DNA of 49,869 bases, from positions 1-49,869 of the forward strand of contig JACDFR010000027.1 of assembly GCA_013815685.1 (NCBI GenBank). The letters are read 5' to 3'. The notes beneath the pieces were generated by a model. It searched no databases, was not told where the DNA came from, and was given only the letters and a program-made list of their open reading frames with translations. Made by a program: the position numbers and the translations under genes. Positions within the stretch are counted from its first letter, which is position 1, and the number at the start of each line of letters is the position of its first letter. This document shows positions 42,160 to 49,869 of this stretch, in pieces. This stretch comes from Ramlibacter sp. GTDB lineage: Bacteria; Pseudomonadota; Gammaproteobacteria; Burkholderiales; Burkholderiaceae_C.

Positions 42160-42306
42160 GGCGAACTCCTTGTCATGAAGAGGGATGTGAACGGCGGCTT
42201 TTGTGCCCGCCGTCCGATACACTGCGCGGCATTCGACTGACCGCCGCATGCATCCCATCTGCGAGCGCGCAGGTTGTTTTCAAGTGCTCCCCGAGGGAAA
42301 AACCAA

Positions 42307-43581
42307 GTGAAAAATCTTCGCCGCCAGGTCTTGAAATCGCTCGCCGCATCGCTACTTGTGCCGCCCCTCGCATGGGCCCGGGGCGCCGGCGGCGCCCCGG
42401 TGAAGATTGCCCTCATCGAAGGCCTGTCGGGCGGCAATGCCAATGGCGGCGAGGCGGTGTTCCGCAACCTGGTCTGGGCGGTGGAGCGTGTCAACCAGCG
42501 CGGCGGCGTGAAGACGGCGCAGGGCCCGCGCCCGTTGCAGCTGGACCGCTACGACAGCAAGGGCCAGATCGAGGAAGCCCTGTCGGCGATGCGCTCCGCG
42601 ATCGACGACGGCGCGCAGTTCATCCTGCAGGGCAACTCATCGGCGGTGGCGGCGGCGCTGATCGACGCCATCAACAAGCACAACGAACGCGAACCGGGAA
42701 GGCGCGTGCTTTTCCTCAACTATTCCGCCGTCGACCCGATTCTCACCAACGAGAAATGCAGCTTCTGGCATTTCCGCTTCGACGCCCATGCCGACATGCG
42801 GATGGCGGCATTGATGTCGGTACTGCGGGAAGACAAGGCGCTCAAGTCGGTCTATCTGCTGGGCCAGGACTACAGCTTCGGACAGGCGGTGCTGCGCGAG
42901 GCCCGGCGCCAGCTGGGCGCGCAGCGCCCGGATGTCCAGATCGTGGGCGATGAGCTTCATCCGCTGCTCCGCATCAAGGACTTCGCCCCTTACGCCACCA
43001 AGATCAAGGCCAGCGGCGCCGAGGCGGTGATCACGGGCAACTTCAGCAATGACCTGACTTTGCTGGTCAAGGCCGCCAGGGAGGTGGGCTTCGACGGCAA
43101 GTTCTATACCTTCTACGGCAACGCCCTGGGGGCTCCGGCGGCCATCGGCGAGGCAGGGCTGGGGAAGGTCATCGCGGTCGCCGACTGGCTGCCCAACGTG
43201 CAGACGGCGCAAAGCGAGGCCTTCTACCAGTCGTTCCGCCAGCGGTATCCCCGGCCGGCGGACGACTATGTGCACATGCGCCTGCAGCTGATGATCGAAA
43301 CGCTGGCCCAGGCGATCGAGCGAGCCGGCGGCACGGACGCGGTGGCGGTTGCCAATGCAATTGAACGCGCGGCCGTGAATCTGCATGGCCAGGCCGGCGC
43401 GATGCGGGCTGCCGACCACCAGTTCCAGCAGCAGCTGGTGGTGGGCGTGATGGACCGCCAGGGCGCGCCCGGCGTCAGGTTCGACGTGGAAGGGTCGGGC
43501 TACGGCTTCCGGGTGATCAAGACCATCCAGCCGGCCCAGGCGGAAATGCCGACGACTTGCCGGATGGAAAGAGCTTCCTGA
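42307..43581 (+). CDS. ABC transporter substrate-binding protein, Leu/Ile/Val-binding type
   Basis: A 424-residue type I periplasmic binding protein. The N terminus VKNLRRQVLKSLAASLLVPP carries a twin-arginine-like motif and a hydrophobic core ending LAWA. The mature part has VKIALIEGLSGGNANGGEAV, DGAQFILQGNSSAVAAALID, VYLLGQDYSFGQAVLREARR and a C-terminal lobe typical of LivK relatives. The start is the GTG at 42307 with GAGGG nine bases upstream. There are no permease or ATPase genes nearby, so it is an orphan and its ligand is unknown. Confidence 0.88.
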   Translation: MKNLRRQVLKSLAASLLVPPLAWARGAGGAPVKIALIEGLSGGNANGGEAVFRNLVWAVERVNQRGGVKTAQGPRPLQLDRYDSKGQIEEALSAMRSAIDDGAQFILQGNSSAVAAALIDAINKHNEREPGRRVLFLNYSAVDPILTNEKCSFWHFRFDAHADMRMAALMSVLREDKALKSVYLLGQDYSFGQAVLREARRQLGAQRPDVQIVGDELHPLLRIKDFAPYATKIKASGAEAVITGNFSNDLTLLVKAAREVGFDGKFYTFYGNALGAPAAIGEAGLGKVIAVADWLPNVQTAQSEAFYQSFRQRYPRPADDYVHMRLQLMIETLAQAIERAGGTDAVAVANAIERAAVNLHGQAGAMRAADHQFQQQLVVGVMDRQGAPGVRFDVEGSGYGFRVIKTIQPAQAEMPTTCRMERAS

Positions 43582-43629
43582 GGCGGCGCGGTCGGCGTGG
43601 CTCGTGTAATTCGGCTAGGCTTGGGGACC

Positions 43630-44793
43630 ATGCGCACCACCGTACTGAACCTGGAAGCCTCCCAGATCCGCGAGGTCGCCAACGCGGGCCTGGGCCGCAG
43701 CGATGTCCTGCCGTTCTGGTTCGGCGAAAGCGACGAGGTAACGCCCGATTTCATCCGCCAGGCGGCGATCGAGTCGCTGCAGCGCGGAGAGACCTTTTAT
43801 GCGCACAACCTCGGCCTGCCTGAATTGCGCGAGGCCGTGGCCCGTTATGCGAGTGTCTTGCATCCCGAGGTGGCGAGCGAGCGGATCGCCATCACCTCGG
43901 GCGGAGTCAATGCCCTGATGCTGGCGATCCAGGCACTGGTGGACGCGGGCGACGAGGTGGTGGCCGTCACGCCGGTATGGCCCAACCTCACCGCGCAACC
44001 GCTCATCCTGGGCGCGAGGCTCAAGCGGGTATCGCTTGAGCCCGCGGGCGGCGCCTGGACGCTCGACTTGCAGTCGCTGCTGGATGCGATCACACCGGCG
44101 ACCAAGCTGCTGATCGTCAATGCGCCCAACAATCCCACGGGATGGACGCTCAGCCGGGCCGAGCAGGAGGCCATCCTCGCGCATTGCCGCAAGACCGGCA
44201 CGTGGATCCTGGCCGACGAGGTCTACGAGCGGCTGTACTTCGAAGAAACGCCCAACGGCTGCGCACCGAGCTTCCTGGACGTGGCCTCGCCGAATGACAG
44301 GCTGGTGGTGGCCCACAGCTTTTCCAAAAGCTTCCTCATGACCGGCTGGCGCCTGGGCTGGCTGGTAATGCCAGCCTCGATGACGCCGCACATGGGCAAG
44401 CTGGTGGAGTTCAACACGTCTTGCGCCAGCGTCTTCACGCAACGGGCCGGCCTGGTGGCGCTGCAGCGCACGGATGAGGTCACACCTCGCGTGGTCGCCC
44501 ATCTCAAGACCTGCCGGGATACGCTGGTGCCGCTGCTGCAGGCCTTGCCGCGGGTCCAGCTCGAACCCGCCAAGGGCGGCATGTATGCTTTTTTCAAGCT
44601 CGACGGTTTCGACGACTCGCTGGCCCTCGCCAAGCGGCTGGTGGCTGAGGCCGGGCTGGGCCTGGCCCCGGGCAGCGCCTTCGCGCCGCAAGCGCAGGGT
44701 TGGCTGCGCTGGTGTTTTGCATCCAGGGACGTGGCGCGGCTGGGGCAGGGGGCGGACCGGCTGCGCTCCTGGCTGAGGACATCCGGGCTATAA
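43630..44793 (+). CDS. Pyridoxal-phosphate aminotransferase, class I/II
   Basis: A 387-residue fold-type I aminotransferase. Features are FWFGESDEVTPDFIRQAAIE, ITSGGVNALMLAIQALVDAG, NAPNNPTGWTLSRAE, ILADEVYERLYF, and the Schiff-base lysine in SFSKSFLMTGWRLGW. The Arg for the carboxylate lies in LRWCFASRD near the end. It resembles aspartate/aromatic aminotransferases, but the substrate cannot be fixed. The ATG at 43630 was chosen because MRTTVLNLEASQIREVAN starts family-like sequence. Confidence 0.9.
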   Translation: MRTTVLNLEASQIREVANAGLGRSDVLPFWFGESDEVTPDFIRQAAIESLQRGETFYAHNLGLPELREAVARYASVLHPEVASERIAITSGGVNALMLAIQALVDAGDEVVAVTPVWPNLTAQPLILGARLKRVSLEPAGGAWTLDLQSLLDAITPATKLLIVNAPNNPTGWTLSRAEQEAILAHCRKTGTWILADEVYERLYFEETPNGCAPSFLDVASPNDRLVVAHSFSKSFLMTGWRLGWLVMPASMTPHMGKLVEFNTSCASVFTQRAGLVALQRTDEVTPRVVAHLKTCRDTLVPLLQALPRVQLEPAKGGMYAFFKLDGFDDSLALAKRLVAEAGLGLAPGSAFAPQAQGWLRWCFASRDVARLGQGADRLRSWLRTSGL

Positions 44794-44822
44794 TCCTCAG
44801 GCTTTGCATTTCGCAAGGCGCA

Positions 44823-44849
44823 CGTTGGGAGCAGTTCCAGCCCCCAACG
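44823..44849 (+). promoter_or_regulatory. Hairpin in the rpsO leader
   Basis: CGTTGGG and CCCAACG pair around 13 bases, ending 25 bases before the rpsO ATG. It is a candidate structure for S15 autoregulation, which is known in several bacteria but uses different folds in each. Confidence 0.4.
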
Positions 44850-44874
44850 CAAGTTAAAACACCCCAGGAAACCC

Positions 44875-45138
44875 ATGACCGCTTTGAACAAGGCCGACGT
44901 CGTCAAGGACAACGCGCGCGGCGCCAACGACACCGGCAGCCCGGAAGTGCAAGTCGCGCTGCTGACGGCTCGCATCAACGAACTCACCCCGCATTTCAAG
45001 ACCCACGCCAAGGACCACCACGGTCGCCGCGGCCTGCTACGCATGGTGAACCGCCGCAAGAGCCTGCTGACCTACCTGAAGAACAAGGACGCCGACCGCT
45101 ACACGGCGTTGATCGGCAAGCTGGGCCTGCGCAAGTAA
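44875..45138 (+). CDS. rpsO: 30S ribosomal protein S15
   Basis: An 87-residue S15, slightly short of the usual 88-89. Motifs are [40 protein letters not shown] and [20 protein letters not shown]. It binds 16S rRNA in the platform and bridges to 23S. AGGAAACCC precedes the ATG. A strong terminator follows, before pnp, the common rpsO-pnp order. Confidence 0.98.
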   Translation: MTALNKADVVKDNARGANDTGSPEVQVALLTARINELTPHFKTHAKDHHGRRGLLRMVNRRKSLLTYLKNKDADRYTALIGKLGLRK

Positions 45139-45156
45139 GCGCGACCAGGAATGAAT

Positions 45157-45195
45157 GGCGCCTGAGTTAGTGACCCGCTAGCTCAGGCGTTTTTG
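45157..45195 (+). terminator. Intrinsic terminator behind rpsO
   Basis: CGCCTGAGTTAG and CTAGCTCAGGCG form a twelve-pair stem with one wobble and a seven-base loop, followed by TTTTTG. Confidence 0.88.
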
Positions 45196-45282
45196 CACAT
45201 TAAGGGCCTGAAAAATCCAAGTCAGATGCGCCTGCGGCACGCTGACCACATCAGAGGCGGCAAGGAACGAAACGCGCTGTGT

Positions 45283-45317
45283 CATTCCACAAGCAGCCCC
45301 CGGCTACTTCTGGAATG
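45283..45317 (+). promoter_or_regulatory. Stem-loop in the pnp 5' untranslated region
   Basis: CATTCCA pairs with TGGAATG, with AGCC/GGCT inside, about 60 bases before the pnp start. In E. coli an RNase III-cut hairpin in this place lets PNPase repress its own message. The analogy is inference. Confidence 0.4.
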
Positions 45318-45375
45318 GCATCGTTTTCCACTCCAGTCGCTCCGTTCTCAAACCAAAAGCAAAGAGAGCATTTTC

Positions 45376-47616
45376 ATGAGCATTTTCAATAAAGTCACGA
45401 AGACCTTCCAGTGGGGCTCCCACGCCGTCACCCTGGAAACCGGTGAGATCGCGCGCCAGTCCGGCGGCGCCGTCATCGTCAGCATCGAGGGCACCGTGGT
45501 GCTGGCCACCGTGGTTGCGTCCAAGTCCGCCAAGCCGGGCCAGGACTTCTTCCCGCTGACCGTCGATTACATCGAGAAAACCTACGCCGCCGGCAAGATC
45601 CCCGGAAGCTTCTTCAAGCGCGAAGCCAAGCCGAGCGAGCATGAGACGCTGACCAGCCGCCTGATCGACCGCCCGATCCGCCCGCTGTTCCCGGAAGGTT
45701 TCCTCAATGAAGTGCATGTGGTCATCCACACGCTGTCGCTGAACCCCGAAGTCGACGCCGACATCGCCGCCATGATCGGCACCAGCGCTGCGCTGGCCAT
45801 CTCCGGCATCCCGTTTGCCGGTCCCATCGGCGCCGCGCGGGTGGGCTACGTCAATGGCGAATACGTGCTCAACCCTGGCCAGACCGCTCGCAAGCTGTCC
45901 GACCTGGACCTGATCGTTGCCGGCACCGAAGCCGCCGTGCTGATGGTGGAGTCCGAAGCGCAGCAGCTGTCCGAAGAGATCATGCTCGGCGCCGTGGTGT
46001 TCGGCCACGAGCAGGGCAATGTGGCGATCAATGCCATACACGAGCTGGTGCGCGACGCCGGCAAGCCGGTGTGGGACTGGCAAGCGCCGGCCAAGGACGA
46101 GGCTTTCATCGCCAGGGTCAATGGCGTGGCTGAGGAAAAGTTGCGCGCTGCCTACCAGATCCGCAGCAAGCAGGCCCGCACCCAGGCGCTGCGCGAAGCC
46201 CAGGCCGGCGTGATGTCGGCGCTCGCGGCTGGCGGCGAGCCGTTCGAGGCCGGCAAGGTGAACGACCTGATGTTCGAGATCGAAGCCAGGATCGTGCGCA
46301 ACCAGATCCTGTCGGGAGAACCCCGCATCGACGGGCGCGACACGCGCACCGTGCGCCCCATCGAAATCCGCACCGGCGTGCTGCCCCGCACCCACGGCTC
46401 GGCCCTGTTCACCCGCGGTGAAACCCAGGCGCTGGTCGTCACCACGCTGGGCACAGAGCGTGACGCGCAGCGCATCGACGCGCTCATGGGCGAGTACGAA
46501 GACCGCTTCATGTTCCACTACAACATGCCTCCCTTCGCCACCGGCGAAGTGGGCCGCATGGGCTCGACCAAGCGCCGCGAAATCGGCCATGGCCGCCTGG
46601 CCAAGCGCGCGCTGATCCCGGTGCTGCCGACCAAGGAAGAATTTCCTTACACCATGCGCGTGGTGTCCGAAATCACCGAATCGAACGGCTCGTCGTCGAT
46701 GGCATCGGTCTGCGGCGGCTGCCTGTCGCTGATGGACGCGGGCGTTCCGATGAAGGCCCACGTGGCCGGCATCGCCATGGGCCTGATCAAGGAAGGCAAC
46801 CGCTTCGCGGTGCTGACCGACATCCTGGGTGACGAAGATCACCTGGGCGATATGGACTTCAAGGTGGCCGGCACGACCAACGGCATCACCGCGCTGCAGA
46901 TGGACATCAAGATCCAGGGCATCACCAGGGAAATCATGCAGGTGGCGCTGGCCCAGGCCAAGGAAGCGCGCATGCACATCCTGGGCAAGATGCAGGAAGC
47001 CCTGGGCGAGGCCAAGACCGAAGTGAGCAACTTCGCGCCGCGCCTGTTCACGATGAAGATCAACCCCGAGAAGATCCGCGACGTGATCGGCAAGGGCGGC
47101 TCGGTGATTCGCGCGCTGACCGAAGAGACCGGCTGCCAGATCAACATCGAGGAAGACGGCACCATCACGATCGCTTCGACCGATCCGGAGAAGGCCGAAT
47201 TCGCCAAGAAGCGAATCACCGAGATCACCGCGGAAGTGGAGATCGGCAAGGTCTACGAAGGCCCGATCACCAAGATCCTGGACTTCGGTGCGCTCGTGAA
47301 CCTGCTGCCCGGCAAGGACGGCCTGCTGCACATCAGCCAGATCGCCCACGAGCGCGTGGAGAAGGTCACAGACTATTTGAGCGAAGGCCAGATCGTGCGC
47401 GTGAAGGTGCTCGAGACCGACGAGAAGGGCCGCGTCAAGCTGTCGATGAAGGCTCTGCTGGATCGCCCGGCGGGTGACTTCCAGGAGCAGCGTCCGCCGC
47501 GTGAACCGCGGGAGCCCCGTGGCGACCGCCCGCCGCGTGGCGACCAGCAACCCCGCAGCGACCAGCAGCCGCGCGAAGTGGTGCCCCAGCAGGCGCCCGT
47601 CGACGACCAGGCCTGA
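45376..47616 (+). CDS. pnp: Polyribonucleotide nucleotidyltransferase
   Basis: A 746-residue 3'-5' phosphorolytic exoribonuclease of the degradosome. Two RNase PH domains (about 10-220 and 310-540, with [20 protein letters not shown] and [16 protein letters not shown]) flank a helical linker. A KH domain follows ([14 protein letters not shown], about 560), then an S1 domain ([20 protein letters not shown], about 625-690). The tail is charged and repetitive ([17 protein letters not shown]). The frame opens earlier at 45193, but [14 protein letters not shown] is the family start. Confidence 0.98.
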   Translation: MSIFNKVTKTFQWGSHAVTLETGEIARQSGGAVIVSIEGTVVLATVVASKSAKPGQDFFPLTVDYIEKTYAAGKIPGSFFKREAKPSEHETLTSRLIDRPIRPLFPEGFLNEVHVVIHTLSLNPEVDADIAAMIGTSAALAISGIPFAGPIGAARVGYVNGEYVLNPGQTARKLSDLDLIVAGTEAAVLMVESEAQQLSEEIMLGAVVFGHEQGNVAINAIHELVRDAGKPVWDWQAPAKDEAFIARVNGVAEEKLRAAYQIRSKQARTQALREAQAGVMSALAAGGEPFEAGKVNDLMFEIEARIVRNQILSGEPRIDGRDTRTVRPIEIRTGVLPRTHGSALFTRGETQALVVTTLGTERDAQRIDALMGEYEDRFMFHYNMPPFATGEVGRMGSTKRREIGHGRLAKRALIPVLPTKEEFPYTMRVVSEITESNGSSSMASVCGGCLSLMDAGVPMKAHVAGIAMGLIKEGNRFAVLTDILGDEDHLGDMDFKVAGTTNGITALQMDIKIQGITREIMQVALAQAKEARMHILGKMQEALGEAKTEVSNFAPRLFTMKINPEKIRDVIGKGGSVIRALTEETGCQINIEEDGTITIASTDPEKAEFAKKRITEITAEVEIGKVYEGPITKILDFGALVNLLPGKDGLLHISQIAHERVEKVTDYLSEGQIVRVKVLETDEKGRVKLSMKALLDRPAGDFQEQRPPREPREPRGDRPPRGDQQPRSDQQPREVVPQQAPVDDQA

Positions 47617-47672
47617 TCGCAGCCCAATTGCCGCGGTGTGCGCAGACGGTGCGCACCGCAGCCACAGATCTC

Positions 47673-48683
47673 ATGAAAGCCGTGGAAATCAGCGCCTTTG
47701 GCCCGCCCGACGTCCTGCGTCTGGGCGAGCGGCTCGCGCCCGTGCCCGGCGCGGGCGAAGTGCTGATCCGCGTCGGCGCAAGCGGCATCAACCGCCCGGA
47801 CGTGTTGCAGCGCACCGGCAATTACCCGGTGCCGCCCGGGGCGTCGGACATTCCCGGCCTGGAAGTGGCGGGCCAGATTATTGGCGGCGATGCGCAGGCG
47901 ATGTCGGCCGCGGGACTCAAGCAGGGTGATCGTGTCTGCGCGCTGGTGGCAGGGGGCGGCTATGCGCAGCTGTGCGTCGCGCCGGTGGGCCAATGCCTGC
48001 CAGTCCCCAACGGCTTCAGCGATGTGGAGGCGGCCTCGCTGCCCGAGACATTCTTTACCGTGTGGAGCAACGTGTTCGACCGCGCGAGGCTGCAAGCGGG
48101 CGAGACGCTGCTGATTCAGGGCGGCTCCAGCGGCATCGGCGTGACAGCCATTCAGATGGCCAAGGCATTGGGCGATGGCTCGAACGCGCCTGCGACCCGG
48201 GTCATCGTCACCGCCGGCAGCGACGACAAGTGCGCGGCCTGCCTGAAGCTCGGCGCCGACCACGCGATCAACTACAAGACTCAGGATTTCGCGCAGGAAG
48301 TGAAAAAGCTGACCGGCGCAGCGGGCGTCGACGTGATCCTGGACATGGTCGCGGGCGCTTATGTCGCCCGTGAAGTCGAGTGCCTGGCCGAGGACGGCCG
48401 GCTCGTCATCATCGCCGTGCAAGGCGGCGTCAAGGCCGAGTTCAATGCCGGCATGGTCCTGCGCAAGCGCCTCGTGATCACCGGCTCGACGCTGCGGCCC
48501 CGCCCGGTGGCGTTCAAGGCCGCCATCGCGCAGGCGCTCAAGGCGAATGTCTGGCCCATGCTGGAGAGCGGCGCCATCAAGCCCGTCATCCACAGCACGT
48601 TTGCGGCCGCGGACGCGGGCCGGGCGCACCAGCTGATGGAATCGAACCAGCACATCGGCAAGATCGTGCTGACCTGGAACTGA
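47673..48683 (+). CDS. NAD(P)H quinone oxidoreductase, zinc-independent MDR (PIG3/QOR) family
   Basis: A 336-residue medium-chain dehydrogenase/reductase without structural zinc ligands. It has MKAVEISAFGPPDVLRLGER, ASGINRPDVLQRTGNYPVPP, PGLEVAGQI and the NADPH-binding LLIQGGSSGIGVTAIQMAKA (in place of GGVGG). The PIG3-like active-site Tyr-type region and the C-terminal HSTFAAADAGRAHQLMESNQ-type ending are present. It is expected to reduce quinones one electron at a time. It lies between pnp and tpiA on the same strand. Confidence 0.92.
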   Translation: MKAVEISAFGPPDVLRLGERLAPVPGAGEVLIRVGASGINRPDVLQRTGNYPVPPGASDIPGLEVAGQIIGGDAQAMSAAGLKQGDRVCALVAGGGYAQLCVAPVGQCLPVPNGFSDVEAASLPETFFTVWSNVFDRARLQAGETLLIQGGSSGIGVTAIQMAKALGDGSNAPATRVIVTAGSDDKCAACLKLGADHAINYKTQDFAQEVKKLTGAAGVDVILDMVAGAYVAREVECLAEDGRLVIIAVQGGVKAEFNAGMVLRKRLVITGSTLRPRPVAFKAAIAQALKANVWPMLESGAIKPVIHSTFAAADAGRAHQLMESNQHIGKIVLTWN

Positions 48684-48761
48684 CTATGTGCCCCGACGAT
48701 CACATTCGTTCGCGGCTCGCGCGGCGCCCGTGCGCGCAGCTGTACAGCGGAGGCTGACATC

Positions 48762-49520
48762 ATGAAAAAGAAACTGATCGCAGGCAACTGGAAGATGAAC
48801 GGCAGCTTGGCCGCCAACGAATCGCTGGTGCGGGCCTTGCTTGCCGGCATGGGCGGCGCCGGCTGCACGGTGGCCGTCTGCGTGCCTGCGCCGTACCTGG
48901 TGCAGTTGCAGGCGTTGTGCGCCGGCTCCGCGCTCGAGCTCGGCGCCCAGGACGTATCGCAGCACGAGCAGGGCGCATTCACCGGCGAGGTTTCGGCTGC
49001 CATGCTCAAGGAGTTCGGCGTGCGCTACGCCATCGTGGGCCACTCCGAGCGGCGGCAATATAACGGCGAGTCGGATGCGCTGGTGGCCGAGAAGGCGAAG
49101 GCGGCGCTGGCCCATGGCGTCACACCGATCGTCTGCGTGGGCGAAACCCTCGCGCAGCGCGAAGCCGGCAAGACCGAAGAGGTGGTCAAGCGCCAGCTGG
49201 CGGCCGTGATCCATTCCAACGGGCACTGCATCAGCGAGATCGTGGTGGCTTACGAACCGATCTGGGCCATCGGCACGGGCAAGACCGCGACGCCCGAGCA
49301 GGCGCAACAGGTTCACGCGGTGCTGCGTGCCCAACTCAAGGCCGCGACCGCGCATTCGCAGCGGGTTGCGATTCTCTACGGCGGCAGCATGAATTCGGCG
49401 AATGCCGCTTCGCTGCTTGCGCAAGCCGATATCGACGGCGGCCTGGTCGGCGGCGCCGCGCTCAAGGCCCCCGACTTCCTGCAAATCATCGCCGCTGCCC
49501 GGCAGGCGCCGGCGGCATAG
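48762..49520 (+). CDS. tpiA: Triosephosphate isomerase
   Basis: A 252-residue TIM barrel that interconverts dihydroxyacetone phosphate and glyceraldehyde 3-phosphate. Active-site parts are AGNWKMNGS (Lys), GHSERR (His), [12 protein letters not shown] (Glu and flexible loop) and [11 protein letters not shown] (phosphate binding). The length is normal. secG follows 20 bases later, a common beta-proteobacterial order. Confidence 0.98.
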   Translation: MKKKLIAGNWKMNGSLAANESLVRALLAGMGGAGCTVAVCVPAPYLVQLQALCAGSALELGAQDVSQHEQGAFTGEVSAAMLKEFGVRYAIVGHSERRQYNGESDALVAEKAKAALAHGVTPIVCVGETLAQREAGKTEEVVKRQLAAVIHSNGHCISEIVVAYEPIWAIGTGKTATPEQAQQVHAVLRAQLKAATAHSQRVAILYGGSMNSANAASLLAQADIDGGLVGGAALKAPDFLQIIAAARQAPAA

Positions 49521-49540
49521 AAAATTGGAGTGAACTGAAA

Positions 49541-49869
49541 ATGAACGTTTTGCTTACCATCATCCTCGCCGTGCAGATGCTCACGGCGCTGGCCATGATC
49601 GGCCTCATCCTCGTCCAGCACGGCAAGGGCGCCGACATGGGCGCGGCCTTCGGCAGCGGCAGCTCGGGCAGCCTGTTCGGCGCCAGTGGCAGCGCCAACT
49701 TCCTGTCGCGCACAACGGCTGTGCTGGCCGGCGTGTTCTTCGTCTGCACGCTGGCGCTGGCCTATTTCAGCAACGTCCGTCCTGCCGGTTCGGGCAGCGT
49801 GCTGGACCGCGCCGCGAGCACGGCGCCGGCTCCCGCGGCCTCGGGCGCGGCCGCGCAGATCCCCGGCAC
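49541..49869 (+). CDS. secG: Preprotein translocase subunit SecG (cut by window edge)
   Basis: The first 109 codons of SecG. Two membrane segments (LLTIILAVQMLTALAMIGLI and TTAVLAGVFFVCTLALAYFS) flank the glycine-rich loop LVQHGKGADMGAAFGSGSSG. An Ala/Pro-rich tail begins before the sequence ends. The ribosome site is TTGGAGTGAACTGAAA. The stop lies beyond the window. Confidence 0.96.
   Translation, partial: MNVLLTIILAVQMLTALAMIGLILVQHGKGADMGAAFGSGSSGSLFGASGSANFLSRTTAVLAGVFFVCTLALAYFSNVRPAGSGSVLDRAASTAPAPAASGAAAQIPG

Noticed and set aside
1..49869. tRNA genes, rRNA genes and CRISPR arrays
   Set aside because: No cloverleaf-type sequence, no rRNA sequence and no regularly spaced short repeats were seen. 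A covariance scan would be needed to exclude tRNAs formally.

Overview
The window looks like a chromosome segment of a high-GC betaproteobacterium of the order Burkholderiales, most likely Comamonadaceae. The evidence is the type of assimilatory nitrate cluster (nasT-nrtABD-narK-nirBD-nasA-ybiB-cobA with a PP2C/kinase fusion), an Anbu-type proteasome homologue, the order rpsO-pnp-quinone oxidoreductase-tpiA-secG, and strongly GC-biased third codon positions. The genus cannot be named from sequence reading alone.

Layout. 1-2.9 kb is accessory DNA: the edge of an IS3-family element that breaks a small lipoprotein gene, then a single large reverse-transcriptase gene in a cassette of about 2.5 kb bounded by 40-bp near-perfect direct repeats of the 3' end of glnS. 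2.8-5.5 kb: glnS, a small Pro/Tyr-rich secreted protein, and a noncoding stretch with a candidate small RNA carrying a UCCUCCUCC loop. 5.5-10.3 kb: a PoxB-like ThDP enzyme, a LytS/LytTR-type two-component pair, two 2TM-domain proteins and a DUF2306 membrane protein. 10.4-15.7 kb: uppP, an alpha/beta hydrolase coupled to an Anbu peptidase, and mutS. 15.8-18.4 kb is a decayed patch: a PAS-domain remnant, a DUF1778/GNAT toxin-antitoxin module with two operators, and an MscS-family pseudogene with several frameshifts. 18.4-26.6 kb holds housekeeping genes (suhB, trmJ, cysE, mogA, darP, pmbA/tldE, a YqeY-like gene, rpsU, a HI0933-family flavoprotein, cobA).

25.8-40.7 kb is one nitrate-assimilation region. 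NrtABD and NarK import nitrate, NasA reduces it to nitrite, NirBD reduces nitrite to ammonium, and CobA supplies the siroheme precursor needed by NirB. NasT is an ANTAR antiterminator. The nrtA leader has a near-perfect sigma-54 promoter, an upstream NtrC-like box, two hexaloop hairpins with A1 and G4, and an intrinsic terminator, so the transporter operon appears to be under both nitrogen-starvation control and ANTAR antitermination. narK has a second sigma-54-like promoter. A 38-codon ORF that repeats the Cys motif of NasA is wedged between nirD and nasA.

40.7-49.9 kb is mostly housekeeping: tsaD, a small heat-shock protein, an orphan periplasmic binding protein, a class I aminotransferase, rpsO, pnp, a quinone oxidoreductase, tpiA and the start of secG. 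I found no tRNA, rRNA or CRISPR array. All functional calls come from motif and family recognition by eye; no search was run.
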